Shown one piece after another: positions 6,778-13,050 of a stretch of DNA of 16,826 nucleotides; positions within the stretch are counted from its first letter, which is position 1; the number at the start of each line of letters is the position of its first letter. The notes under the pieces were generated by a model. It was given only the letters and a program-made list of their open reading frames with translations. It made no database searches and was not told the DNA's origin. Where the stretch lies: NCBI GenBank assembly GCA_947505025.1, contig CANNIJ010000026.1, positions 1 to 16,826 of the forward strand. Direction: 5' to 3'. The stretch is from Legionellaceae bacterium. Lineage in GTDB: Bacteria > Pseudomonadota > Gammaproteobacteria > Legionellales > Legionellaceae. Position numbers and translations under genes: made by a program.

Positions 6778-8942
6778 CCCAAATAATGTTGGTTGGTAAT
6801 CCAAATTGCGGAAAAACAACACTATTTAATGCGTTAACCCTAGAGCATCAAGCTGTGGGCAATTGGCCGGGCGTAACAGTTGAAAAAAAATCAGGTAAGT
6901 TTACTATAAATCATAAGCAGATTGATGTAATTGATTTGCCTGGCGTTTACTCGTTAGCTGCCTCTGGCGATGGTATCTCTCAAGACGTATATATTACTTC
7001 GATGGCGGTTCTTGAACCTGAAGTTGATGTATTTGTGAGTGTTATCGATGCATGTCATTTAGAGCGACATTTATATTTAACCAGTCAAATTTTAGAACTA
7101 GGCCGGCCGGTGATTTTGGTGTTAAATATGATGGATCGTGCCAATAAATTGGGGATTAATATCGATATTCCTGGATTATCTGCACGATTAGGGATTCAGA
7201 TTATTCCAATGCAAGCGCATCTTCAGCAGGGAATTGCTGATCTGCAGACGGCCATAGATACTGTGTCAATGAAGAAAACCACTCCATTAAAATTAAAATT
7301 TCCCCGAGAAATTCAGTCAGAACTTGAAGTTGTGGCGTCGGCTTATCTAGCACAAGGTAGGTCGGCAAGATTAGCTTTTTTTCAGGCTCGTCGTCGACTT
7401 GAAGAAAACTCAGATCTGTTGGCAGACGTAGTGATGGCCGACACACGTTATAATTGGGTGCATGAATGTGTGCAAGGATTAATGAAAAAAAAATCTGATG
7501 TACGCGATAGTTTTACTGCAGCATGTGATCGTGTGTTACTGCATCGAATATTTGCGTTGCCATGCTTTTTTTTAATGATGTATACAATATTTTTCTTAGC
7601 CCTACATGTTGCTGGGATTTTTCAAGATTTTTTTGATCAAATTACTGGCTGGGCATTTGTGCAAACACCACGTTGGCTTTTAGCTCAGTGTCATGCTCCG
7701 GATTGGTTGAGTGCAGTGTTCGTTGACGGAGTTGGTCAGGGCTTGCAAACCACTTTGACATTTATCCCTGTGTTAATCTCGATGTTTTTCTTTTTGTCCT
7801 TGCTTGAAGGATCTGGTTATATGGCACGTGCCGCATTTGTTATGGATCGATTGATGCGTATGTTAGGCTTGCCGGGTAAGGCTTTTGTTCCCATGATTAT
7901 TGGTTTTGGTTGCAATGTACCCGCGATTATGGCTGCACGGGTTTTAGATTCTGAAAAAGAGCGTGTGTTAACTGTATTGATGAGTCCTTTTATGTCATGT
8001 AGTGCACGTTTAGCAATTTACGCGGTGTTTGTGACAGCTTTTTTTCCGACTGGCGGGCAAAACGTAGTGTTTTCTTTGTATCTGGTTGGAATGATATTAG
8101 CTATGTTAACGGGCTTAATGTTACGTAAAACAGTATTAGCTGGCTCAACCACACCATTTGTGTTTGAGTTGCCGGCATACCAGCGTCCTTCAATCAGGCG
8201 TTTATTAAAAAGCACTGCATGGCGCTTGCGTCAGTTTGTGGTGCGTGCTGGGTGTTTAATTATTCCTGTTAGTGTGGTTTTAGGCTTGCTAACAGAGATC
8301 CGTTATCCAATCGATAGTGGTGAGTCTTTGTTGGCACTTTTTGGTAAGTCACTAACTCCATTTTTTGCGCCGATGGGGATTCAACCAAGTAATTGGCCGG
8401 CAACCGTGAGCTTGATAACGGGTATCTTTGCAAAAGAGGTGGTGGTCGGCTCTCTGAATCATTTTTACGCAAGTATGCATCCAGTTATAGCTATTATTCA
8501 TCCTTTGGATGGTTTATTGAGTGTATGGAATGCACTATTGGCGATCCCTCAGCACTTGTTATTTTTACCTGATTCTAGTGGCAGCATGTCCAATGAAGGA
8601 TTAAGCCCAGCCACTTATGGGATTATGTATCGTGCATTTGGCGGTCAGATAGCGGCTTATGCGTATTTGTTGTTTATTTTATTATATATTCCATGTGTTT
8701 CGACGATGTCGGCAATACGCCAAGAAACACGGCGCTCTTGGATGATATTTTCGGTTGTGTGGTCATTCTTTGTGGCCTACGCGGTGTCGGTGTTATTTTA
8801 TCAATGCGCTACGGTGATGGATCACCCGCAAACAACATTGTATTGGTTGTTGGGATTTTTTGGACTTATTGCATGCACAGTACGCATCTTGCATGCTTAC
8901 GCAAAGTGGCCAGGAGAGCAGAATGTTATTGCAACTGCGTGA
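6774..8942 (+). CDS. feoB: Ferrous iron transporter FeoB
   Basis: The main Fe(II) permease of the inner membrane, with a cytoplasmic N-terminal GTPase domain and a membrane core, 722 residues. GTPase motifs are complete: G1 GNPNCGKT (8-15), G2 Thr35 in GVTVE, G3 DLPG (54-57) and G4 NMMD (118-121). A helical spacer rich in Arg follows (about 170-250). The membrane domain has two inverted gate-type regions with the family cysteines: GFGCNVPAI and SPFMSCSARLAIY. A later ITGIFAKEVVVGSLN block is also characteristic. It is somewhat shorter than E. coli FeoB (773) but looks complete. The ribosome site GGGAG (6764-6768) lies inside feoA, and the end overlaps feoC by 20 nt. Confidence 0.97.
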   Translation: MTQIMLVGNPNCGKTTLFNALTLEHQAVGNWPGVTVEKKSGKFTINHKQIDVIDLPGVYSLAASGDGISQDVYITSMAVLEPEVDVFVSVIDACHLERHLYLTSQILELGRPVILVLNMMDRANKLGINIDIPGLSARLGIQIIPMQAHLQQGIADLQTAIDTVSMKKTTPLKLKFPREIQSELEVVASAYLAQGRSARLAFFQARRRLEENSDLLADVVMADTRYNWVHECVQGLMKKKSDVRDSFTAACDRVLLHRIFALPCFFLMMYTIFFLALHVAGIFQDFFDQITGWAFVQTPRWLLAQCHAPDWLSAVFVDGVGQGLQTTLTFIPVLISMFFFLSLLEGSGYMARAAFVMDRLMRMLGLPGKAFVPMIIGFGCNVPAIMAARVLDSEKERVLTVLMSPFMSCSARLAIYAVFVTAFFPTGGQNVVFSLYLVGMILAMLTGLMLRKTVLAGSTTPFVFELPAYQRPSIRRLLKSTAWRLRQFVVRAGCLIIPVSVVLGLLTEIRYPIDSGESLLALFGKSLTPFFAPMGIQPSNWPATVSLITGIFAKEVVVGSLNHFYASMHPVIAIIHPLDGLLSVWNALLAIPQHLLFLPDSSGSMSNEGLSPATYGIMYRAFGGQIAAYAYLLFILLYIPCVSTMSAIRQETRRSWMIFSVVWSFFVAYAVSVLFYQCATVMDHPQTTLYWLLGFFGLIACTVRILHAYAKWPGEQNVIATA

Positions 8943-9150
8943 TTTCATTCAAACCACAAACTATGCCAGCGGCACTCAATTAGCGCGTGAGTTAGGTCTT
9001 GATCCATCAGCGTTACAGCCAATGTTAGAGTTTTGGATCAAAAAAGGGGTTATCCAGCCGCTGCAAGAAAAAACATCTTGTGCAAAACGCTGTATTCAAT
9101 GTAAAATACCTGAAACAGTATATGTAATGTGCGCGTTACATCAGTCATGA
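8923..9150 (+). CDS. feoC: FeoC-like winged-helix protein with Cys cluster
   Basis: A small cytoplasmic partner of FeoB found in gammaproteobacteria; in Klebsiella it protects FeoB from proteolysis and binds an oxygen-sensitive Fe-S cluster. This 75-residue protein has the expected winged-helix pattern: LRDFIQTTNYASGTQLARELG, then LQPMLEFWIKKGVIQ. A wing follows with four cysteines: C53, C57, C60 and C70. Their spacing differs slightly from Klebsiella, so cluster binding is inferred. I chose ATG 8923, six bases after AGGAG (8912-8916). An upstream in-frame ATG at 8860 lies deep inside feoB and would add 21 residues unlike the family. It ends the feo operon. Confidence 0.85.
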   Translation: MLLQLRDFIQTTNYASGTQLARELGLDPSALQPMLEFWIKKGVIQPLQEKTSCAKRCIQCKIPETVYVMCALHQS

Positions 9151-9239
9151 TATACCAGATAGAGTGTGCGGGTGATTTAGTTTTCATTTTTGAAAACCTT
9201 GTTGAGTCATTGCACGGGAAAAGTCAGTTCCGGGTCTTG

Positions 9240-9268
9240 TTAATACGCGCCCTTAAGATGTGTATAAA
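9240..9268 (+). promoter_or_regulatory. Possible promoter of the hepT-mntA pair
   Basis: TATAAA at 9263-9268 matches the -10 at five of six positions and lies 17 nt after TTAATA (9240-9245), a weak -35. It sits about 37 nt before the hepT start, in the 154-nt gap after feoC. The gap also has a GTTTTC/GAAAAC hairpin at 9180-9197. Confidence 0.35.
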
Positions 9269-9304
9269 TCTCACTATTAATTCTGCTATTTGGCGAGCAT
9301 AAAA

Positions 9305-9730
9305 ATGACCATTCTTGATTTAGGTGCCTTGAAAATGGCAATCGACACATACACGCGTACGTGTAATGCCGCAAGTAATCCGCAACTAACGCAGCATTTA
9401 TCGAATGATTTACAGGATGTAATTAAAGCTGGTGTGATTCAAAATTTTGAGTTTGCATATGAAATGGCATGGAAATTTATCAAGCGCTGGTTGGAAAAAA
9501 ATTATGGCAGTACCTATGTTGATGGGGTTACTCGCCGGGAATTATTTCGTTTGGCTGCAGAAAGTCATTTAATCCACGATGTGGACGAATGGATGCTCTA
9601 TCATCGAGCACGTAATCAAACGTCTCATACGTATGATAAATTGATTGCTACTGAGGTCTATCAGCAAGCCTTAGTTTTTTTAAATGTAGTTAAAGCGCTC
9701 TATCAACAGCTTCAGAGTAAAAATGATTGA
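9305..9730 (+). CDS. hepT: HEPN toxin of a HepT-MntA system (HI0074 family)
   Basis: A 141-residue all-helical protein of the HI0074/HepT family, once named nucleotidyltransferase substrate-binding protein. In studied pairs it is an RNA-cleaving HEPN toxin. IQNFEFAYEMAWKFIKRWLE (45-64) is the family's hallmark helix. RNQTSHTY (103-110) is an exact RX4HXY motif, holding the HEPN catalytic Arg103 and His108 plus Tyr110. That Tyr position is the one AMPylated by MntA in the Shewanella system. TRRELFRLAAESHLI (76-90) is also typical. ATG 9305 is preferred: GGCGAG at 9292-9297 lies seven bases before it, whereas TTG 9290 has no ribosome site. The gene overlaps mntA by 8 nt. Toxicity here is inferred from the motifs. 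Confidence 0.88.
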   Translation: MTILDLGALKMAIDTYTRTCNAASNPQLTQHLSNDLQDVIKAGVIQNFEFAYEMAWKFIKRWLEKNYGSTYVDGVTRRELFRLAAESHLIHDVDEWMLYHRARNQTSHTYDKLIATEVYQQALVFLNVVKALYQQLQSKND

Positions 9731-10019
9731 TCTTAACGAGAATCATCTCAATATAGTTAAAGTGATCTTGCAACAATTCATACCTGACACACCGGTATGG
9801 GTCTTTGGATCGCGGATCAAAGGAACAGCCAAACCTTATTCTGATTTGGATTTGGTGATTGTTGGTCATCAGCAAATCCCTCAAAAATGTTATTATGCCA
9901 TTCAAGATGCGTTAGAAGAGTCTGAATTACCGTTTCGAGTTGATCTACTTGATTGGCACCGAATAAGTCCATCTTTTAGGCAATTAATCCAGCAGCAGCA
10001 TGTTGTTTTTCAGCGGTGA
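9723..10019 (+). CDS. mntA: Minimal nucleotidyltransferase antitoxin MntA (HI0073 family)
   Basis: A 98-residue minimal nucleotidyltransferase. In the type VII HepT-MntA systems it neutralises the toxin by adding AMP to the tyrosine of RX4HXY. The polymerase-beta-like motif is exact GSX10DXD: G29, S30, then D41 and D43. A third acidic residue, D74 in RVDLLDW, completes the metal site. The protein ends soon after, without the extra domains of larger nucleotidyltransferases. It starts eight bases before the hepT stop, so the two are translated together. All catalytic residues are present, so I expect an active enzyme. Older databases may call it a nucleotidyltransferase domain protein or YutD-like kanamycin nucleotidyltransferase relative. 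Confidence 0.88.
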   Translation: MIDLNENHLNIVKVILQQFIPDTPVWVFGSRIKGTAKPYSDLDLVIVGHQQIPQKCYYAIQDALEESELPFRVDLLDWHRISPSFRQLIQQQHVVFQR

Positions 10020-10148
10020 GTCAAGCAGTGTTAATTGTCGCTTAACAGGCTCAAAGACAAAGATGCGCAGAAGAGCCCCATTTGCACACGGATCCTGACT
10101 TACCACGTTATTTGTGACAACTTATCTGTTTGCTTTTGCAAATAATAT

Positions 10149-10286
10149 GATGAACATCGCACAAGCATCTTGGAAGCGCGCGGCTATCGTGTATTAAGAG
10201 TTTGGAATCATGATGTTTTGCAGAATATTTCCGGCATAATGGAAAGAATACTAAATTTACTCGAAACCGTTAAAAATTTTTTTTGA
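10149..10286 (+). pseudogene. C-terminal remnant of a DUF559 endonuclease-like gene
   Basis: Reading from 10149 to the TGA at 10284-10286 gives 45 codons without a usable start. They match the C-terminal end of DUF559 proteins, a Vsr-like endonuclease fold: YDEHRT just at the beginning, then LEARGYRVLRVWNHDVLQN, then a final helix GIMERILNLLE. Family members normally have about 70 more residues in front with the rest of the fold. Here the codon just before YDEHRT is TAA (10143-10145), where the family often has Gln, so a CAA to TAA change is plausible. Upstream of that I find no further family match. It is a dead fragment, not a gene. It may be left from a lost restriction or mobile module. 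Confidence 0.7.
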
Positions 10287-10318
10287 TGGAACAACCCAGT
10301 GCAACAACCGTGTTTGTG

Positions 10319-10348
10319 TTGCTTTATTGGCTGGTTTTGTGGGATAAT
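10319..10348 (+). promoter_or_regulatory. Promoter of the porter-like gene
   Basis: GATAAT at 10343-10348 matches the -10 at five of six positions and is preceded by TGG, an extended -10. TTGCTT at 10319-10324 lies 18 nt upstream. The 5' leader would be short, about 28 nt, containing the ribosome site AGAAGG (10369-10374). A GCAACA/TGTTGC inverted repeat at about 10302-10322 overlaps the -35 and could bind a regulator. Confidence 0.45.
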
Positions 10349-10382
10349 GGGCAGCTCATAGCTAATATAGAAGGTTCTGTTT

Positions 10383-12032
10383 ATGCTTGGTGAGTTCGAG
10401 CTAAATAAATTCATTGAACCCGCTCCTTTTGATCCCAGTCTTGTACTTCCTCATGGCTTGAAATCTGACTATGTTCTGCTGCGCGATCATCTGCTGGCTA
10501 TCACTCCATCAGCATTAAAGGAACACATCCCGGAGATTCAGCGGGTTAGCGGTACACCATTTGATAATCTGTTGAGTGGAATTGTTGACTGTGGTACAGG
10601 CCTATTTTTGTACGCCATGGGTGGAACATTGGCACGTGAATTTACTGCTCTGACCAATATTCAACGCTATGCACTGGCCGCATCGCCATTGTTGTTAGGT
10701 GGGGTTTTAAGAGTCGTAGTGGCTGCAATTGAATCTGATTATGGCCGTGGAAAAGAGGGGATTCAAACCTTACTTGGGACTAGTCTTCTGGGCGTTACTG
10801 GAATTATTATTCTACTCTCGGTCAATAATGACTTCACCACGATAACCATCAATGATTGGCATTATTGGTTGTTCCTGATCTGCAATATACTTTCTGGGAC
10901 CGGAGTTGCAGCCTATTCAGCGGGCATGACACTGGCAGCCAAAGCAGCACCAGATGATACAGCAGTAGATTGGTCAGCAAGATTATCCATGCTCAGTGCA
11001 GGTCTATCCACTAAAATTACTCCAAATTTTAGTGAGCGATCATGCGGTCAAATAGTGCGCAAAGGACCGGCTGAATATATGGCTTTGGTTGCTGGTGTGA
11101 GTAATCTTGCTCCAGGTTTAACTCTGATCATATCTAGATCATTACTAATACCAGCTCTTGGATTACGTAATACTTACATAATCTTTGCTGCGCTGACCCT
11201 CTGTGGAATGGCTGCAACATCGGCACTGACTAGTAATGCTGTATATGATCAGTTACTGGCATTAAATCCTCAGCTTACAGCTGAAAAATCAAAGATCCTG
11301 GCTCAATGGATGGGGCAAACATTATTTTCTCCACCCGCCACTTTATTTCAAACATTGTTGACGTTAAATGCTGTGGAACGCAATGAGATTGCATTAGCAT
11401 GTATTAATTATACAACAACCTTTGGTTTGCTTACCGCAATAACGACTACCGGCCTATTAACCTTGGTGTCGCGAGGAATGCAAACCACTGAAGCAACCTT
11501 AACCATAGCCGGAGTATCGTTAATTTCATCGGCATTACGTGGGTTGTTAAGTATACATTCATGTTCACTCAGTCCGAACACGATCACTAATGTATCTTTA
11601 TTGACAATGTTAGTGTCGGGATTTGTTTTTGCATTATCGCCAGATCAAAAGCTCTGGACGGCTATGTTATATGTATTTGCTGTTGCGAATGGTGCGGGTA
11701 ATTTTTCAATTATCGCTCAAATAGCGCAAAAAGTTCCAGATAAAGTAGGTCTGGCAACTGGACTGTCAAGTGGTCTTGCAGCTTTCTCAGCATTCCCAAT
11801 CAGTATAGCTTTCGCATGGTTAGCCAGTTATAACCGTGTTATCAGCACATCAGATTCCGGCGTAGAACAAACAGATACAGCAATACAGTATATACTTGCA
11901 ACTGCAATGTGTGCTGCAAGTTTAATCGCTAATCTTGGCCCAACTGTCAAAGATTATGTGTGCAATCAATTTTTCAGCAGGATAGCCTCTGATGATTTAG
12001 AGTCTAATAATATTCGGTCAATCAGTATGTAG
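10383..12032 (+). CDS. Divergent nitrate/nitrite-porter-like MFS protein
   Basis: A 549-residue membrane protein with about 12 hydrophobic segments. Several blocks recall the NarK/NasA nitrate-nitrite porter family. LLLGGVLRVVV (103-113) carries an Arg110 that aligns with the TM2 Arg of NarK. AGVSNLAPGLT (237-247) resembles the family AGxGNxGxG. SSALRGLL (382-389) carries Arg386, aligning with the TM8 Arg. ANGAGNFSIIAQIAQKVP followed by GLATGLSSGLAAF (about 435-468) resembles the second family signature. These alignments are by eye. It differs in having about 60 extra N-terminal soluble residues, an aberrant motif A (IESDYGRGKE) and a long TM6-7 loop. Substrate is unknown; no nitrate reductase is in the window. 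The start follows AGAAGG at 10369-10374. Confidence 0.6.
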   Translation: MLGEFELNKFIEPAPFDPSLVLPHGLKSDYVLLRDHLLAITPSALKEHIPEIQRVSGTPFDNLLSGIVDCGTGLFLYAMGGTLAREFTALTNIQRYALAASPLLLGGVLRVVVAAIESDYGRGKEGIQTLLGTSLLGVTGIIILLSVNNDFTTITINDWHYWLFLICNILSGTGVAAYSAGMTLAAKAAPDDTAVDWSARLSMLSAGLSTKITPNFSERSCGQIVRKGPAEYMALVAGVSNLAPGLTLIISRSLLIPALGLRNTYIIFAALTLCGMAATSALTSNAVYDQLLALNPQLTAEKSKILAQWMGQTLFSPPATLFQTLLTLNAVERNEIALACINYTTTFGLLTAITTTGLLTLVSRGMQTTEATLTIAGVSLISSALRGLLSIHSCSLSPNTITNVSLLTMLVSGFVFALSPDQKLWTAMLYVFAVANGAGNFSIIAQIAQKVPDKVGLATGLSSGLAAFSAFPISIAFAWLASYNRVISTSDSGVEQTDTAIQYILATAMCAASLIANLGPTVKDYVCNQFFSRIASDDLESNNIRSISM

Positions 12033-12234
12033 TGAGTTCCCGAGGAAATACTTTGTACAGTACTCGAGAATCAACGGTCTAGACAATTAGTGGCACTATA
12101 GTTGTCATACAATCTGCAAAATAATGTGGCTGATGTCGGCAATCTAATCTGGCCATTTACAGTAAAAAGTGACTCATTCCAGTGTCTCGCTGGAGTATGC
12201 CCTATAAACACTAGAAATTTATTTGAATAAAAAT

Positions 12235-12275
12235 TTGCAATTCTAATATTAGTAACTTACACTTACAAAGTGTAA
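12235..12275 (+). promoter_or_regulatory. Promoter and palindromic operator of the higBA-type operon
   Basis: A perfect 8-3-8 inverted repeat, TTACACTT-ACA-AAGTGTAA, spans 12257-12275. A separate 10-bp palindrome, CTAATATTAG, lies at 12243-12252. TTGCAA (12235-12240) and TACACT (12258-12263) are 17 nt apart, so the -10 would lie inside the large palindrome and the small one inside the spacer. This is the layout expected of a toxin-antitoxin promoter repressed by its own antitoxin. Binding is inferred. The rest of the gap from 12033 shows only a weak hairpin at 12176-12196. Confidence 0.6.
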
Positions 12276-12292
12276 TATTTTGTAGGGTATGT

Positions 12293-12577
12293 GTGGATAT
12301 TTTTGAAGCTATACTGTCAGACAGAGCCAAAGCTGAATTGCTTCAAATTCCCACTCATATCGTCTTTAAATTACAAGCATGGATTAATGGCTTAAAGATC
12401 AATGGTTTACGTGAGATGAGAAAGGTACTGAGTTTTCACGATGAACCATTGAAAGGAAAACTAAAGGGACAGCGATCCATCCGATTAAATAAAGCCTATC
12501 GTGCGTTTTATATCATAAAACAAAACGCTGGGATTGAATTTATTGAAGTGGCCGAGGTAAATAAACATGAATATTAA
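12293..12577 (+). CDS. higB: RelE/HigB-type toxin
   Basis: A 94-residue protein of the RelE/ParE superfamily, in the HigB/GraT-like branch whose studied members cut mRNA on the ribosome. The central block FHDEPLKGKLKGQRSIRLNK (48-67) and the ending FIEVAEVNKHEY (83-94) are highly characteristic. Candidate active residues are R61, R64, R70, H92 and the terminal Y94. The GTG start at 12293 is supported by TAGGG at 12283-12287, five bases upstream; a nearby ATG (12289) is out of frame. It precedes and overlaps the antitoxin by 11 nt, the toxin-first order typical of higBA. A strong palindrome lies just upstream. Confidence 0.88.
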   Translation: MDIFEAILSDRAKAELLQIPTHIVFKLQAWINGLKINGLREMRKVLSFHDEPLKGKLKGQRSIRLNKAYRAFYIIKQNAGIEFIEVAEVNKHEY

Positions 12578-12902
12578 TCAAGATACACCGATGAGCGATG
12601 CAAGTCTTAAATTTCTTGAGAGTTTAACGCTAAAAAAAATGACTATTGGAAATTTACTTTGGTCAATACGCGAGTGCGACGAACTGAGCCAGTCAGCTTT
12701 TGCAAAAACACTTGGTATATCTCGTCAGTATCTCTGTGATATTGAACATAATCGTCGTACCATTAGCCCAAAAGCAGCTGCAGATTTTGCGACTAAACTT
12801 GGACACTCTCCGGCTCAATTTATTCGCTTAGCCATTCAAGATGAAATCAATAAATATGGACTTAATTTTGATGTTCAGATTACAGAACATAAAGCAGCGT
12901 AG
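12567..12902 (+). CDS. higA: HigA-type antitoxin, XRE helix-turn-helix
   Basis: A 111-residue DNA-binding antitoxin of the XRE family. The helix-turn-helix lies at about 41-75: LSQSAFAKTLGISRQYLCDIEHNRR, with the recognition helix at SRQYLCDIE. SPKAAADFATKLGHSPAQFIRLAIQD (67-92) completes the fold. The Leu-rich stretch before it (FLESLTLKKMTIGNLL) is usual in this branch. It should bind and block the upstream toxin and repress the shared promoter, most likely through the 12257-12275 palindrome. ATG 12567 overlaps the toxin gene by 11 nt, with GAGG at 12554-12557 upstream. ATG 12591 is a possible shorter start that keeps the whole domain. Confidence 0.88.
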   Translation: MNINQDTPMSDASLKFLESLTLKKMTIGNLLWSIRECDELSQSAFAKTLGISRQYLCDIEHNRRTISPKAAADFATKLGHSPAQFIRLAIQDEINKYGLNFDVQITEHKAA

Positions 12903-13050
12903 TCATTGATCAACAAGTTAAAATGAAGCGATCCTAAGTACTGCCATCGATGGGGTTCAATGGTAGCCTGCAATCCATACAATGGACAGTAAAGCAACCA
13001 ACCTATGTCACACCAACACCCGGCATCAAACGGGATACTGGCGCGTGAAG

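Noticed and set aside
8693..8983. Plus-strand frame overlapping the end of feoB and the start of feoC
   Set aside because: Both overlapped genes are clearly real in other frames, and this translation resembles no protein family.
9180..9197. GTTTTC-ATTTTT-GAAAAC hairpin after feoC, considered as a terminator
   Set aside because: The stem has only two GC pairs and the T run is in the loop rather than after the stem.
12940..12990. GGTTCAAT stretch considered as part of a tRNA T-arm
   Set aside because: No matching stem, no acceptor or anticodon arm and no CCA end.
12903..13050. CCCG/CGGG and TCCAT/ATGGA inverted repeats between higA and the ankyrin-like gene, considered as terminators
   Set aside because: Arms are only four or five bases and no T tract follows on either strand.
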